26,626 bases of DNA, taken from assembly GCA_965368765.1 (NCBI GenBank), contig CBDUOF010000021.1, positions 1 through 26,626 of the forward strand. Direction: 5' to 3'. Below are positions 14,154 through 21,349 of this stretch, piece after piece; position 1 is the first letter of the stretch, and each line of letters begins with the position of its first letter. The notes beneath the pieces are model-generated. The model saw nothing but the letters and a program-made list of their open reading frames with translations, had not been told where the DNA came from and made no database searches. Origin of the DNA: Leptofilum sp965368765. GTDB lineage: Bacteria; Chloroflexota; Anaerolineae; Promineifilales; Promineifilaceae. A program made the position numbers and the translations under genes.

Positions 14154-15227
14154 ATGAAAAAACAAGTACGTATTTGCATGATTGGTGCAGGACGCGTAGG
14201 GAAGCTACACGCCGGCACGCTAAAACGATACGTGCCCGATAGCGAGGTGGTTGCACTTGTGGATCCTGCAGAAGCGATCCTTCAGGAAACGGGAGAGCAA
14301 TTTGGCATCGACGGCCGTTTCGCTTCCCTCGAAGCTGCCCTGGACAAAGCCAGATTCGATGCCGTCATCATTACGACCCCCACCTTTACCCATCGCCAGC
14401 TTGCCCTTCTCGCCGCTGAACAGGGCAAGCATGTTTTCCTGGAAAAGCCGATGGCCATGAATTTGCAAGAGTGCGACGATATCATTGAGGCAGTCGAGGG
14501 GCGTGGATTGCTGCTGCAGCTGGGCTTTATGCGCCGCTTCGATCCCGAGTTTGTCGCTGCTGCGGAGCGCATCTTTGCCGGTGAAATCGGCGAGCCAATG
14601 ATGATCAAATCCCTGACGCATGGGCCAGGATTGCCCCCGGCCTGGGCTAACGACATTCGCACGTCCAACGGCATGATTGCCGAAGTCAACAGCCATGATC
14701 TTGACTGTACTCGCTGGCTGATGGGCGCCAATCCGCAGCGCATTTATGTGGAAACGGCTAATTTTAAAGGCGAAGAGCGCGGCGCCCACGCCGAGCATTT
14801 TTACGACAACATGTTTGCCACCCTCAAGTTTGAGTCTGGCGCCTTGGGCAACATTTCGGGTGTCTGCCCCTGCGATTATGGCTACGATGCCCGTGTAGAA
14901 ATCATTGGGAAGCGCGGGATTATGCAGATTGGCTCGATGCAGGGCATGGACGTGGTGGTCTGCGTAAACCGCGATCAGGGTCTAATCACCCCGATTTACC
15001 GGCGATGGCCGGAACGGTTTGCCTGGGCGTACATCAACGAAATTCAGCACTTTGTGGCATGCATCCAAACGGGGAACAAGCCGCAGGTTGGTGGAGAAGA
15101 CGGCCGTTGGGCCGTGGCCGGTGTTATCGCCGGGACAAAATCCTTGCTAGAAGGTCGCCCGGTGTTGCTGGAAGAAGTCATGAATCCCGCGCTGCCCATT
15201 CCCTGGCAGAATGAATCAGTCGCATGA
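14154..15227 (+). CDS. Gfo/Idh/MocA family oxidoreductase (inositol 2-dehydrogenase-like)
   Basis: A 357-residue NAD(P)-dependent dehydrogenase. The Rossmann loop ICMIGAGRVGKLHAGTL (7-23) has the canonical GAGRxG; the EKP catalytic motif is E97-K98-P99 (HVFLEKP). The helix that usually carries D-x3-H reads MIAEVNSHDLDCTRWL, with E177 in the aspartate position and H181 kept. This resembles IolG-type enzymes (GFMRRFDPEF is also IolG-like), but the D-to-E change makes substrate transfer unsafe. The start ATG 14154 has AAGGAG (14135-14140), a rather long 13-base spacing. Its TGA overlaps the ATG of a 57-residue ORF. It is clearly diverged from the dehydrogenase at 3513. Confidence 0.93.
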   Translation: MKKQVRICMIGAGRVGKLHAGTLKRYVPDSEVVALVDPAEAILQETGEQFGIDGRFASLEAALDKARFDAVIITTPTFTHRQLALLAAEQGKHVFLEKPMAMNLQECDDIIEAVEGRGLLLQLGFMRRFDPEFVAAAERIFAGEIGEPMMIKSLTHGPGLPPAWANDIRTSNGMIAEVNSHDLDCTRWLMGANPQRIYVETANFKGEERGAHAEHFYDNMFATLKFESGALGNISGVCPCDYGYDARVEIIGKRGIMQIGSMQGMDVVVCVNRDQGLITPIYRRWPERFAWAYINEIQHFVACIQTGNKPQVGGEDGRWAVAGVIAGTKSLLEGRPVLLEEVMNPALPIPWQNESVA

Positions 15228-15397
15228 AGTGGTGGATAAGCATGCTGAGTTGGGAGCAAGTATGGCCAGTTATGAGATGGGATCGGGTGTTTGTTGCTCC
15301 GACCCTGGGTAACGGCCGTCACCCAGACAACCGCGTGCTGTACCTACGGCTGCCTGCGGGGCAGCAACTTGCGCGTTTCTTTGGGGCCATAAAATGA
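15224..15397 (+). CDS. Small unrecognised protein, 57 residues, overlapping both neighbours by ATGA
   Basis: The ATG at 15224-15226 overlaps the TGA of the dehydrogenase gene, and the TGA at 15395-15397 overlaps the ATG of the hydrolase gene. The frame fills exactly the 166 bases that would otherwise be a gap inside a tight operon, and such double stop-start overlap is hard to get by chance. The product starts MKWWISMLSWEQVW, has five tryptophans in its first 19 residues, then VFVAPTLGNGRHPDNRVLYL and ends LARFFGAIK. There is no signal peptide and no clear membrane helix. The iterated octamer is read here as N-G-R, as in other genes. I do not recognise the family; it could be a small accessory subunit, a translational coupler, or a remnant. 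Confidence 0.5.
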   Translation: MKWWISMLSWEQVWPVMRWDRVFVAPTLGNGRHPDNRVLYLRLPAGQQLARFFGAIK

Positions 15398-16407
15398 ATG
15401 GATGTGTCATGACCGTGTTGGGGCCGGTTGCACCATCTGATCTGGGCATTGTAGATGCGCACAGCCACGTGTGGATTGAACCTGTGTCGGGCGCTACCTC
15501 GAACGCGCCGGTGCTGCATGATGAAGCCGCGATTACGCGGGAATTGATCCAGTATCGCGCAGCAGGCGGGGGCGCAATTGTGGATTGTCAACCGGGGGGC
15601 TGTGGGCGAAACGGCCGTAGCCTACGCCAGATTGCTCAAAACAGCCAGGTACATCTCATCGCCTGCACCGGTTTTCATCGCCGCATTTATTACCCGCCAG
15701 ATGCGCCGCTGTGGCAAATGAGCGCAGATTCCGCGACCAATTTGTTCGTGACTGAATTGACGACCTCCTTGGTAGAAACGGCCGATCAGAAAGCGCCCGT
15801 TCGCGCCGGATTTATTAAGATCGCCGGAGAAGCCACCCTGGCACAAACGCCTTGCCATTTACTGGAAGCGGCTGCAGCTGCCTGCCTTAGCACGGGCTGC
15901 GCCATTGAAATGCACACTGAACAAGGGGCGGCTGTCGAAGATTTCTTGCAATTTTTTGTTGATCAGGGTGTCGATCCCCAGCGGCTGGTTTTTTGCCACG
16001 TGGACAAACGACCCGATTTTGCCTTCCACCAGGCCATCGCTCAATCGGGGGCCATGCTGGAATACGACACGTTTTTCCGTCCCAAATACAGCCCGGAGCA
16101 AAACGTCTGGCCGCTGTTGGAAAAGATGACGCAGGCTGGTTTTGCCGAGCAGATTGCCTTAGCCACCGACATGGCGGACGGTAACATGTGGCAGCAGCTA
16201 GGCGGACAGCCGGGCGTGGCGGCATTTGTGACCCAAATTCAGCTACAGTTGGTAGAGTTGGGACTGGATCACAAGATAATCAACCAACTCATGGGGGGGA
16301 ATATCGCGCAGCGACTGACGATGACTCCCTGTGAAAATAAGCGTTGCACAGAGCAATACGGAGAAGCCACAGAGAAACACAGAGAAAAGAGAGAGAAATC
16401 TGTGTGA
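15394..16407 (+). CDS. Phosphotriesterase-like metal-dependent hydrolase (putative lactonase)
   Basis: A 337-residue TIM-barrel amidohydrolase. The PTE-family opening TVLGPVAPSDLG precedes H23-x-H25 (DAHSH). K142 (GFIKIAG) is the carboxylated-lysine position, H174 (EMHTEQG) and H202 (VFCHVDKRPD) are further ligands, and D259 (LATDMAD) is the catalytic aspartate, so the binuclear centre looks complete. Bacterial relatives are mostly sugar or quorum-signal lactonases, which fits lactone opening after a dehydrogenase step (inference). The start ATG 15394 is coupled to the small ORF; ATG 15409 is an alternative. The barrel normally ends near GGNIAQRLTM (301-310); 27 more, highly charged residues follow, encoded by a purine-rich repeat. 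Confidence 0.88.
   Translation: MNGCVMTVLGPVAPSDLGIVDAHSHVWIEPVSGATSNAPVLHDEAAITRELIQYRAAGGGAIVDCQPGGCGRNGRSLRQIAQNSQVHLIACTGFHRRIYYPPDAPLWQMSADSATNLFVTELTTSLVETADQKAPVRAGFIKIAGEATLAQTPCHLLEAAAAACLSTGCAIEMHTEQGAAVEDFLQFFVDQGVDPQRLVFCHVDKRPDFAFHQAIAQSGAMLEYDTFFRPKYSPEQNVWPLLEKMTQAGFAEQIALATDMADGNMWQQLGGQPGVAAFVTQIQLQLVELGLDHKIINQLMGGNIAQRLTMTPCENKRCTEQYGEATEKHREKREKSV
16368..16398 (+). repeat. Purine-rich tandem repeat CACAGAGAAA encoding the hydrolase C-terminus
   Basis: Two exact tandem copies of CACAGAGAAA (16368-16377, 16378-16387) run into AGAGAGAGAAA. In frame they give the charged tail KHREKREKS. The composition differs sharply from the rest of the gene, suggesting that the stop codon was extended into intergenic repeat sequence. 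Confidence 0.7.
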
Positions 16408-16434
16408 TCTGCCGATGATTAAGGAGCATTGACT

Positions 16435-17022
16435 TTGAAGACGGTACCATTTGCATTCAATCTGAACCCACCTGACTTTATTCCATCGGTGTACGATAAC
16501 CATATCCAACGCCAGCTCAGTGCCATGAAAGGACAATACCTCAATCAGGAAGCCTACAGGCAGCGCCTGGCCCAGGCAGATGATCTGCTGTATGAAGTTT
16601 ACGAGCTGCACCGGCCCACGGTGCCAGGTGAACTGCTGCACGGCATTTCCATCGTTCATCCCGGCAAGGTTGGGGACGAATTTCACATGACCAAAGGTCA
16701 TTTTCATGAAGTGCTGGAGACGGGCGAAATTTATTACTGCCTGAAGGGAACTGGCTTCATGGTAATGGAAACACCTGAGGGGGAGTGGGCTGTCGAGGCG
16801 CTCTATCCAGGGCGGGTGCTGTGTGTGCTGCCTCGATGGGCCCATCGTTCGGTCAACAGCAGCCAAACAGAGGAGTTGGTCACCTTTTTTATCTATCCTG
16901 GTGATGCGGGACACGATTATGGCACGATTGAGCGGCAAGGTTTTCGCAAGTTGGTGGTCGAGCGAGATGGCCAGCCTGCAATTGTGGACAATCCGCGCTG
17001 GAATCCGCCGGAGACACCATGA
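16435..17022 (+). CDS. Cupin-type (archaeal-type) glucose-6-phosphate isomerase
   Basis: A 195-residue metal-dependent isomerase of the PF06560 cupin family. The metal-binding motif MTKGHFHEVLETGEIYYCLKG supplies H89, H91 and E98, and H137 lies in LPRWAHRSVN. These are each one position on from H88/H90/E97/H136 of the Pyrococcus furiosus enzyme (about 189 residues, from family knowledge). It interconverts aldose and ketose 6-phosphates, classically glucose 6-phosphate and fructose 6-phosphate; related cupins act on other sugars. The start is TTG 16435, 8 bases after AAGGAG (16421-16426); an upstream TTG at 16429 is too near the ribosome site. The 3' end overlaps the next gene by ATGA. In this catabolic operon it may serve a pathway-specific sugar phosphate. 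Confidence 0.9.
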   Translation: MKTVPFAFNLNPPDFIPSVYDNHIQRQLSAMKGQYLNQEAYRQRLAQADDLLYEVYELHRPTVPGELLHGISIVHPGKVGDEFHMTKGHFHEVLETGEIYYCLKGTGFMVMETPEGEWAVEALYPGRVLCVLPRWAHRSVNSSQTEELVTFFIYPGDAGHDYGTIERQGFRKLVVERDGQPAIVDNPRWNPPETP

Positions 17023-17987
17023 AGCCGCTGCATGAGTGCCACGTTTTGGTCACGCCAACCTCTTACGGCCGTTTCGATCCCACTTTGAAAACGCGCCTGG
17101 AAGCGGCTGTTGATCATGTCACTTACAACGAATCTGGCAAGCCGCTCACCTCAGCTCAGCTGCAAGACCTGCTGCCTAAGGTAGATGGTTTCATTGCCGG
17201 GCTAGATGAAATTGACGCCGCCGCGATTGCTGCCGCGCCCCATTTACGGGTCATTGCCCGCTACGGCGTGGGCACCAACAATGTGGATTTGGACGCTGCC
17301 ACAGCGCACGGCGTAACGGTAACCAACACACCCGGCGCCAATTCGGCATCGGTCGCGGAATTGACGATTGCACTCATGCTCAATTTGCTCAGACCGTTGG
17401 AAACGGCCGTGGCCCAAACGAGGCAAGGCGGCTGGCCACGACTCAAAGGGACCTCTCTGGTGGGCAAAAATATCGGCCTAATCGGCCTGGGTGCGATTGG
17501 CAAAGCAGTCGCTAAGCGGCTTGTCGGCTTTGACTGTACCGTCCTGGCCTGTGACGTGGTGGCCAATCTTGAATTTGCCCAGCAGCATGGCGTAACGTTG
17601 CTGCCCCAGGCGGAACTGCTGGCGCGGGCTGACATCGTTTCTTTACACATCCCCGTGCTGCCGGAGACCCAACAAATGGTCAACATGGCCTTTTTGCAGC
17701 AGATGAAGCCGGGCAGTTATCTAATTAATACGTCCCGAGGGGAACTATTGGATGAAGCGGCCTTGTATGCGGTGTTGCTAAACGGCCGTCTAGCTGGTGC
17801 CGCCCTGGATGCATTTCAGCAGGAACCGCCGGAAGCGACCAATCCGCTACTGGCGCTGCCGCAGGTCATCCCCACCCCGCATATGGGTGCTCACAGTGAT
17901 AGCGCCACCAACGGTATGGGCAGCATGGCGCTGGCCGATTGTTTGGCCGTTCTGGCAGGTCAGCCGCCTGCTTTTCGCGTCGTTTGA
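17019..17987 (+). CDS. D-isomer-specific 2-hydroxyacid dehydrogenase (phosphoglycerate dehydrogenase-like)
   Basis: A 322-residue NAD-dependent dehydrogenase. The substrate domain contains VIARYGVGTNNVDLDAATAHG and the TPGANSASVAELTIALML helix; the nucleotide fold has GLIGLGAIGKAVA (154-166). The catalytic triad can be read as R240 (INTSRGELLDE), E269 (DAFQQEPPE) and H288 (PTPHMGAHSD). It would interconvert a 2-hydroxy and a 2-oxo acid, for example reducing a glyoxylate- or pyruvate-type product or oxidising a sugar acid. The start ATG 17019 overlaps the TGA of the isomerase gene. No ACT domain is present, so a serine-biosynthetic regulatory role is unlikely. Confidence 0.93.
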   Translation: MKPLHECHVLVTPTSYGRFDPTLKTRLEAAVDHVTYNESGKPLTSAQLQDLLPKVDGFIAGLDEIDAAAIAAAPHLRVIARYGVGTNNVDLDAATAHGVTVTNTPGANSASVAELTIALMLNLLRPLETAVAQTRQGGWPRLKGTSLVGKNIGLIGLGAIGKAVAKRLVGFDCTVLACDVVANLEFAQQHGVTLLPQAELLARADIVSLHIPVLPETQQMVNMAFLQQMKPGSYLINTSRGELLDEAALYAVLLNGRLAGAALDAFQQEPPEATNPLLALPQVIPTPHMGAHSDSATNGMGSMALADCLAVLAGQPPAFRVV

Positions 17988-18068
17988 CAAGTGACAACTA
18001 CCTGTTTCTCATGAGGGCCGTAAATGAACAAAGCAAAAATATTACAAAAAACGCAAAGGATATAACTC

Positions 18069-19019
18069 ATGAATTCATACAACATTGTCAAAAAAGGGGT
18101 GCCTACGTTCTATTTTGTGGGCGTCACAACGGGCAGCTCTTCTATCAACAACGTGTTTCCCCTGTGGATGGATGTTTTAGGCAGGCCTGAAGTGGTTCTG
18201 GAAGGCATTGACCACAAGATTCATGATGAGCCCGATGCGTATCGAGCCACTGTGGCCCAGATGAAATATGATCCCAACTCGTTGGGGGCGCTGGTGACTA
18301 CCCACAAGCTGGATATTTATGCCGCTGCCGAGTCGTTGTTTGATTACTTTGATCCATATGCCCAAGTAACGCATGAATTGTCGAGTATTTCAAAGCGAAA
18401 CGGCCGTCTCGAAGGCCACGCTAAAGATCCGATCACGGCTGGTCTCAGTTTAGACCACATCATCGGCGAGAGCTATTTTGGCGATACCGGTGGGCATATC
18501 CTTTGTTTGGGTGCAGGCGGGTCTGCCCTGGCCACGCTGCTTCACCTGATCAACAAGCCGAACAAGGCCGATCGCCCCGAAAAGTTTATTGCTGTCAACC
18601 GTTCATCCGATAGGCTGGCCCACATGCGCCGGATGGTCAGTAATTACGAAACAGATATCGAAGTGGTCTATGTCGTTAACAGCGATCCGCAGGAGAATGA
18701 CCGGCTGATGGAAGCATTGCCGGAAAGCAGTATTGTTATCAACGCTACCGGGATGGGCAAAGATACTCCAGGATCCCCCATTACAAATGCCGGACAGTTT
18801 CCCCAAAACGGTATCGCCTGGGAGTTTAATTATCGCGGTGAGCTGGATTTTATGCACCAGGCGCTGTGCCAGGTGGAATCACGCCAGCTGCGCGTAGAAG
18901 ATGGCTGGGTTTACTTTGTGCATGGCTGGTCGCAGGTCGTGGGCCAGGTGTTGGATGTAGAAATTACGCCCCAATTATTTGACAAGCTCGACAAAGTAGC
19001 AGCAACTACAAAATCATAA
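18069..19019 (+). CDS. Shikimate dehydrogenase-like oxidoreductase
   Basis: A 316-residue protein with the two-domain shikimate dehydrogenase plan. The substrate lid VGVTTGSSSINNVFPLW (17-33) replaces the usual G-x-P-x-x-H-S-x-S-P; GALVTTHKLD carries the catalytic lysine position K80; RNGRLEGHAKDPITAG supplies D120, the partner aspartate. The nucleotide loop is CLGAGGSA (146-153), and VINATGMGKDTPGSP corresponds to the NATs.GM loop. The pattern is related but not standard, so the substrate is probably not shikimate; a quinate/inosose-like cyclitol or other polyol acid would fit its catabolic surroundings (inference). The start ATG 18069 follows AAAGGA (18055-18060), 81 bases after the previous gene. 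Confidence 0.82.
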   Translation: MNSYNIVKKGVPTFYFVGVTTGSSSINNVFPLWMDVLGRPEVVLEGIDHKIHDEPDAYRATVAQMKYDPNSLGALVTTHKLDIYAAAESLFDYFDPYAQVTHELSSISKRNGRLEGHAKDPITAGLSLDHIIGESYFGDTGGHILCLGAGGSALATLLHLINKPNKADRPEKFIAVNRSSDRLAHMRRMVSNYETDIEVVYVVNSDPQENDRLMEALPESSIVINATGMGKDTPGSPITNAGQFPQNGIAWEFNYRGELDFMHQALCQVESRQLRVEDGWVYFVHGWSQVVGQVLDVEITPQLFDKLDKVAATTKS

Positions 19020-19052
19020 TAAGGAACTGGAAACAAGTTACAAAACAGGTTT

Positions 19053-19119
19053 GCCATTCCTGCGCAGGCAGGAATCCACTCTTGTTGGGCGGATGGGTAC
19101 CCGCCTACGCAGGTATGAC
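19053..19119. repeat. REP-like double hairpin (ATTCCTGC...GCAGGAAT / TACCCGC...GCAGGTA)
   Basis: ATTCCTGC (19056-19063) pairs perfectly with GCAGGAAT (19068-19075); TACCCGC (19098-19104) pairs with GCAGGTA (19109-19115) with one mismatch. The two hairpins are in inverted orientation, with conserved-looking flanks AATCCAC and ATGGGTA. The minus strand spells the junk peptide WIPACAGM, the hallmark by which this widespread dispersed palindrome appears in spurious proteins of many bacteria (general knowledge). It lies in the 137-base gap before the fucose-isomerase-like gene. Confidence 0.75.
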
Positions 19120-19156
19120 ATCTGTACAACCATAAAAGGAAAACAGGAGAAAAGTT

Positions 19157-20470
19157 ATGAAAGCCCGTTTACTCCCCCTCTATTTTGAAGACCGCGATAG
19201 TGAGTTTGATCAACAGTTGGCTATTCTAAAAGTGCAGCTAGCCAACGATGCTGAATTTTTAGCTGAGCAACCGCTGGGCACTGCCTTGCCTGAAGCCGAA
19301 GCGATCATTTTTCCTCAGCTACTGGGGGAAGCATATCGGCGTTTGGAGGAATTCAAGGCGATTGATTTGCCCATCCTGACGGTGACCTCCGAGTTTGGCA
19401 CGGTTTTGATGTGGGACTGGGAGATTGCCAGCTATTTGCGCGAAGAGGGGATGACGATTGTTGCCCCGTACAGTCTTGAGCAAACCAAGAAGGCGTGTCG
19501 CGCCCTGAGCGTTAAACGTGAGTTAAAAGACACGAAATTTCTGGTCTATCAGGACAATCCAGGCAAAGGGTTCCAGGCCAGCATTTTCAAGCGTTTTTAT
19601 TGGTGGGAAGATGAATGCACTCAGCGCATGATGGAGAAATTCGGTGTCACCATCGTTAAAAAAAGTTTCAAAGAGATGGGGGCGAAAGCCAAAGCCATTT
19701 CTAATGAAGAAGCGGAAGCTGTCTGGCAGACATGGGAATGGCCCACCGCGATCACCGATCAGCAGCTTCTGAGTGCTGTCAAGATTTACATGATGGTCAA
19801 AAAAGAGTTGGAAAATGATCCCACAGTTCGGGGCGTAGGGATTAACTGTCTGAATGAATCTCACTTTTCGGATACGACTCCATGCCTGGCGTGGAGTATG
19901 CTTTATCAGGAGAAGGGACTCATCTGGGGGTGTGAAGCAGATACGATGTCGATGCTCACCAAGTATCTGCTGCACAAATCACTGGGGATGCCCATCATGA
20001 TGACAAACCTGTACCCATTCCTGATGGGGCAGGCGGCATTGAAACATGAACGGATTCCTCATTTTCCTGAAGTAGAAGGCAATCCCGACAACTATATTTT
20101 GGCGGCGCACTGTGGTTATTTAGGCGTTGTGCCACCGTCATTTTCTACGGAGTGGACGCTGCGACCCAAAGTGTTGGCCATTGTGGATGAGAATGCTACC
20201 GCGATTGATGCCCGGTTGCCAGAAGGAACGATGACATTGGCTAAACTTCATCCATCGTTGAACAAGCTAACCATTACAGAAGGCGATCTGACCCGCTATA
20301 CCCAGTATGAAGATTCGGACTGTTTGAATGGGGCTGTGCTTCGTGTGCCAGACGGCCGTCATTTAGTTAACACGCTTTCGTCGCATCACTATTTGCTGAT
20401 GACGGGCCACAATTTGGCCGATATTGAGATGGTGGGGCAATTGTTTGGTATTGAGATTGAAAAACTCTAG
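19157..20470 (+). CDS. L-fucose/L-arabinose isomerase-like protein
   Basis: A 437-residue protein with the architecture of the FucI/AraA-like family: an N-terminal Rossmann-like part (KARLLPLYFEDRD, EAIIFPQLLGEAYRR, LPILTVTSEFGTVLMWDWEIASYL), a middle part (GVGINCLNES, GLIWGCEADTMSMLTKYLL) and a C-terminal barrel (AAHCG, DGRHLVNTLSSHHYLLMTGHN). Acidic residues E234 and E260/D262, with H318, are the likely metal or catalytic positions. Canonical FucI has about 590 residues and AraA about 500, so this is a shorter, uncharacterised-looking branch. It probably handles an aldose-ketose isomerisation or related sugar chemistry. The start ATG 19157 lies behind ACAGGAG (19143-19149). It is the last rightward gene, 25 bases from a convergent phosphatase gene. 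Confidence 0.78.
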   Translation: MKARLLPLYFEDRDSEFDQQLAILKVQLANDAEFLAEQPLGTALPEAEAIIFPQLLGEAYRRLEEFKAIDLPILTVTSEFGTVLMWDWEIASYLREEGMTIVAPYSLEQTKKACRALSVKRELKDTKFLVYQDNPGKGFQASIFKRFYWWEDECTQRMMEKFGVTIVKKSFKEMGAKAKAISNEEAEAVWQTWEWPTAITDQQLLSAVKIYMMVKKELENDPTVRGVGINCLNESHFSDTTPCLAWSMLYQEKGLIWGCEADTMSMLTKYLLHKSLGMPIMMTNLYPFLMGQAALKHERIPHFPEVEGNPDNYILAAHCGYLGVVPPSFSTEWTLRPKVLAIVDENATAIDARLPEGTMTLAKLHPSLNKLTITEGDLTRYTQYEDSDCLNGAVLRVPDGRHLVNTLSSHHYLLMTGHNLADIEMVGQLFGIEIEKL

Positions 20471-20495
20471 GCTGCATTCGGCAATGAGGAAGGGG

Positions 20496-21236
20496 TTAGC
20501 TAATTTTGAGGAGCAGGATGAGCTGGGTAAGGTTGGTGAGGCGATAGACATGGGGAGGCAAGGAGGCTGGGGGTATCTGGTCGGAACGGTCGATCCAGAT
20601 GCCTGCGGCAAACCCGCCTTGCTGTACCGAGGCAACAGCATCTACGTGCAAATTGTCCCCAATGTAGAGACAGTTGGCTGGTTTTTGGTGTAGCTTGGCT
20701 GCGCTGCGCTTGAAGATGGTTTTGCCGGGCTTGTGCACACCCACTTCTTCTGAAATAGTAATGTGTTCTGGGGAAATAATATGGCCAAGGAGCTGGTCGA
20801 TGGTGCCACGAACGGAGGTCGAATGGTTAGACAAGATGCCCAAACAGAGGTTTCGAGCCTGGAGCTGATTCAGGGTTGGCAACACATCATCGAACAGTAA
20901 ATGAGGTAGCTTGCCGTAACCGGCGTAAATTTCATAGGCAAACGTGTAGCTGTCATCTGGATGCCCCAGCCGACGAAGCAGTTCGCGGTACAAACGAATG
21001 ATTTCCCGCTTTTTTTGTGGGCGCAGCGAACCGGTGAGTTTTCCAAGGGCAATATCGGCTTCTAGTGAAGATTGCGCGTTGGCTACATCGGCTTCATCAC
21101 AGGCAACGCCATATTTTTGGAAGAGAATGGCCGTTCGTGCCACGTGAGAAAGGTGCAATCCTACGGAATATGCCAGGGTAAAGTCCCAATCAAACAATAC
21201 GGCCGTAATAGAGGAAAAGTTTGGAGAAACGGTCAT
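20496..21236 (-). CDS. HAD superfamily hydrolase (phosphoglycolate phosphatase-like)
   Basis: A 246-residue cytoplasmic phosphatase. Motif I is LFDWDFTLA with D16 and D18; a helical cap follows; motif II is LGILSNHS; the motif III lysine lies in VGVHKPGKTIFKRSA; motif IV is CLYIGDNLHVDAVAS. This order is that of Gph/PGMB-type HAD phosphatases. The ATG at 21236, with AGGAC upstream on the minus strand, is preferred over an upstream ATG at 21278 that lacks a ribosome site and adds a His-rich, unconserved-looking head. It is convergent with the sugar cluster and lies 113 bases downstream of the PBP gene; a role in the sugar pathway is possible but not indicated. Confidence 0.88.
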   Translation of the reverse strand: MTVSPNFSSITAVLFDWDFTLAYSVGLHLSHVARTAILFQKYGVACDEADVANAQSSLEADIALGKLTGSLRPQKKREIIRLYRELLRRLGHPDDSYTFAYEIYAGYGKLPHLLFDDVLPTLNQLQARNLCLGILSNHSTSVRGTIDQLLGHIISPEHITISEEVGVHKPGKTIFKRSAAKLHQKPANCLYIGDNLHVDAVASVQQGGFAAGIWIDRSDQIPPASLPPHVYRLTNLTQLILLLKIS

Positions 21237-21349
21237 TAAGTGTCCTGTGTGCGCATGATGTTCCCAGAGGGAAATCATTGTACCCAGTTTGACACGAGTC
21301 AGGCGTGAAGGTCACATCAAAAATGCACGTGAATTTAAACCACAGTCGG

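Noticed and set aside
18911..19129. Leftward 72-codon frame containing WIPACAGM
   Set aside because: This peptide is the well-known translation artefact of a dispersed palindromic repeat, so I annotate the repeat instead.
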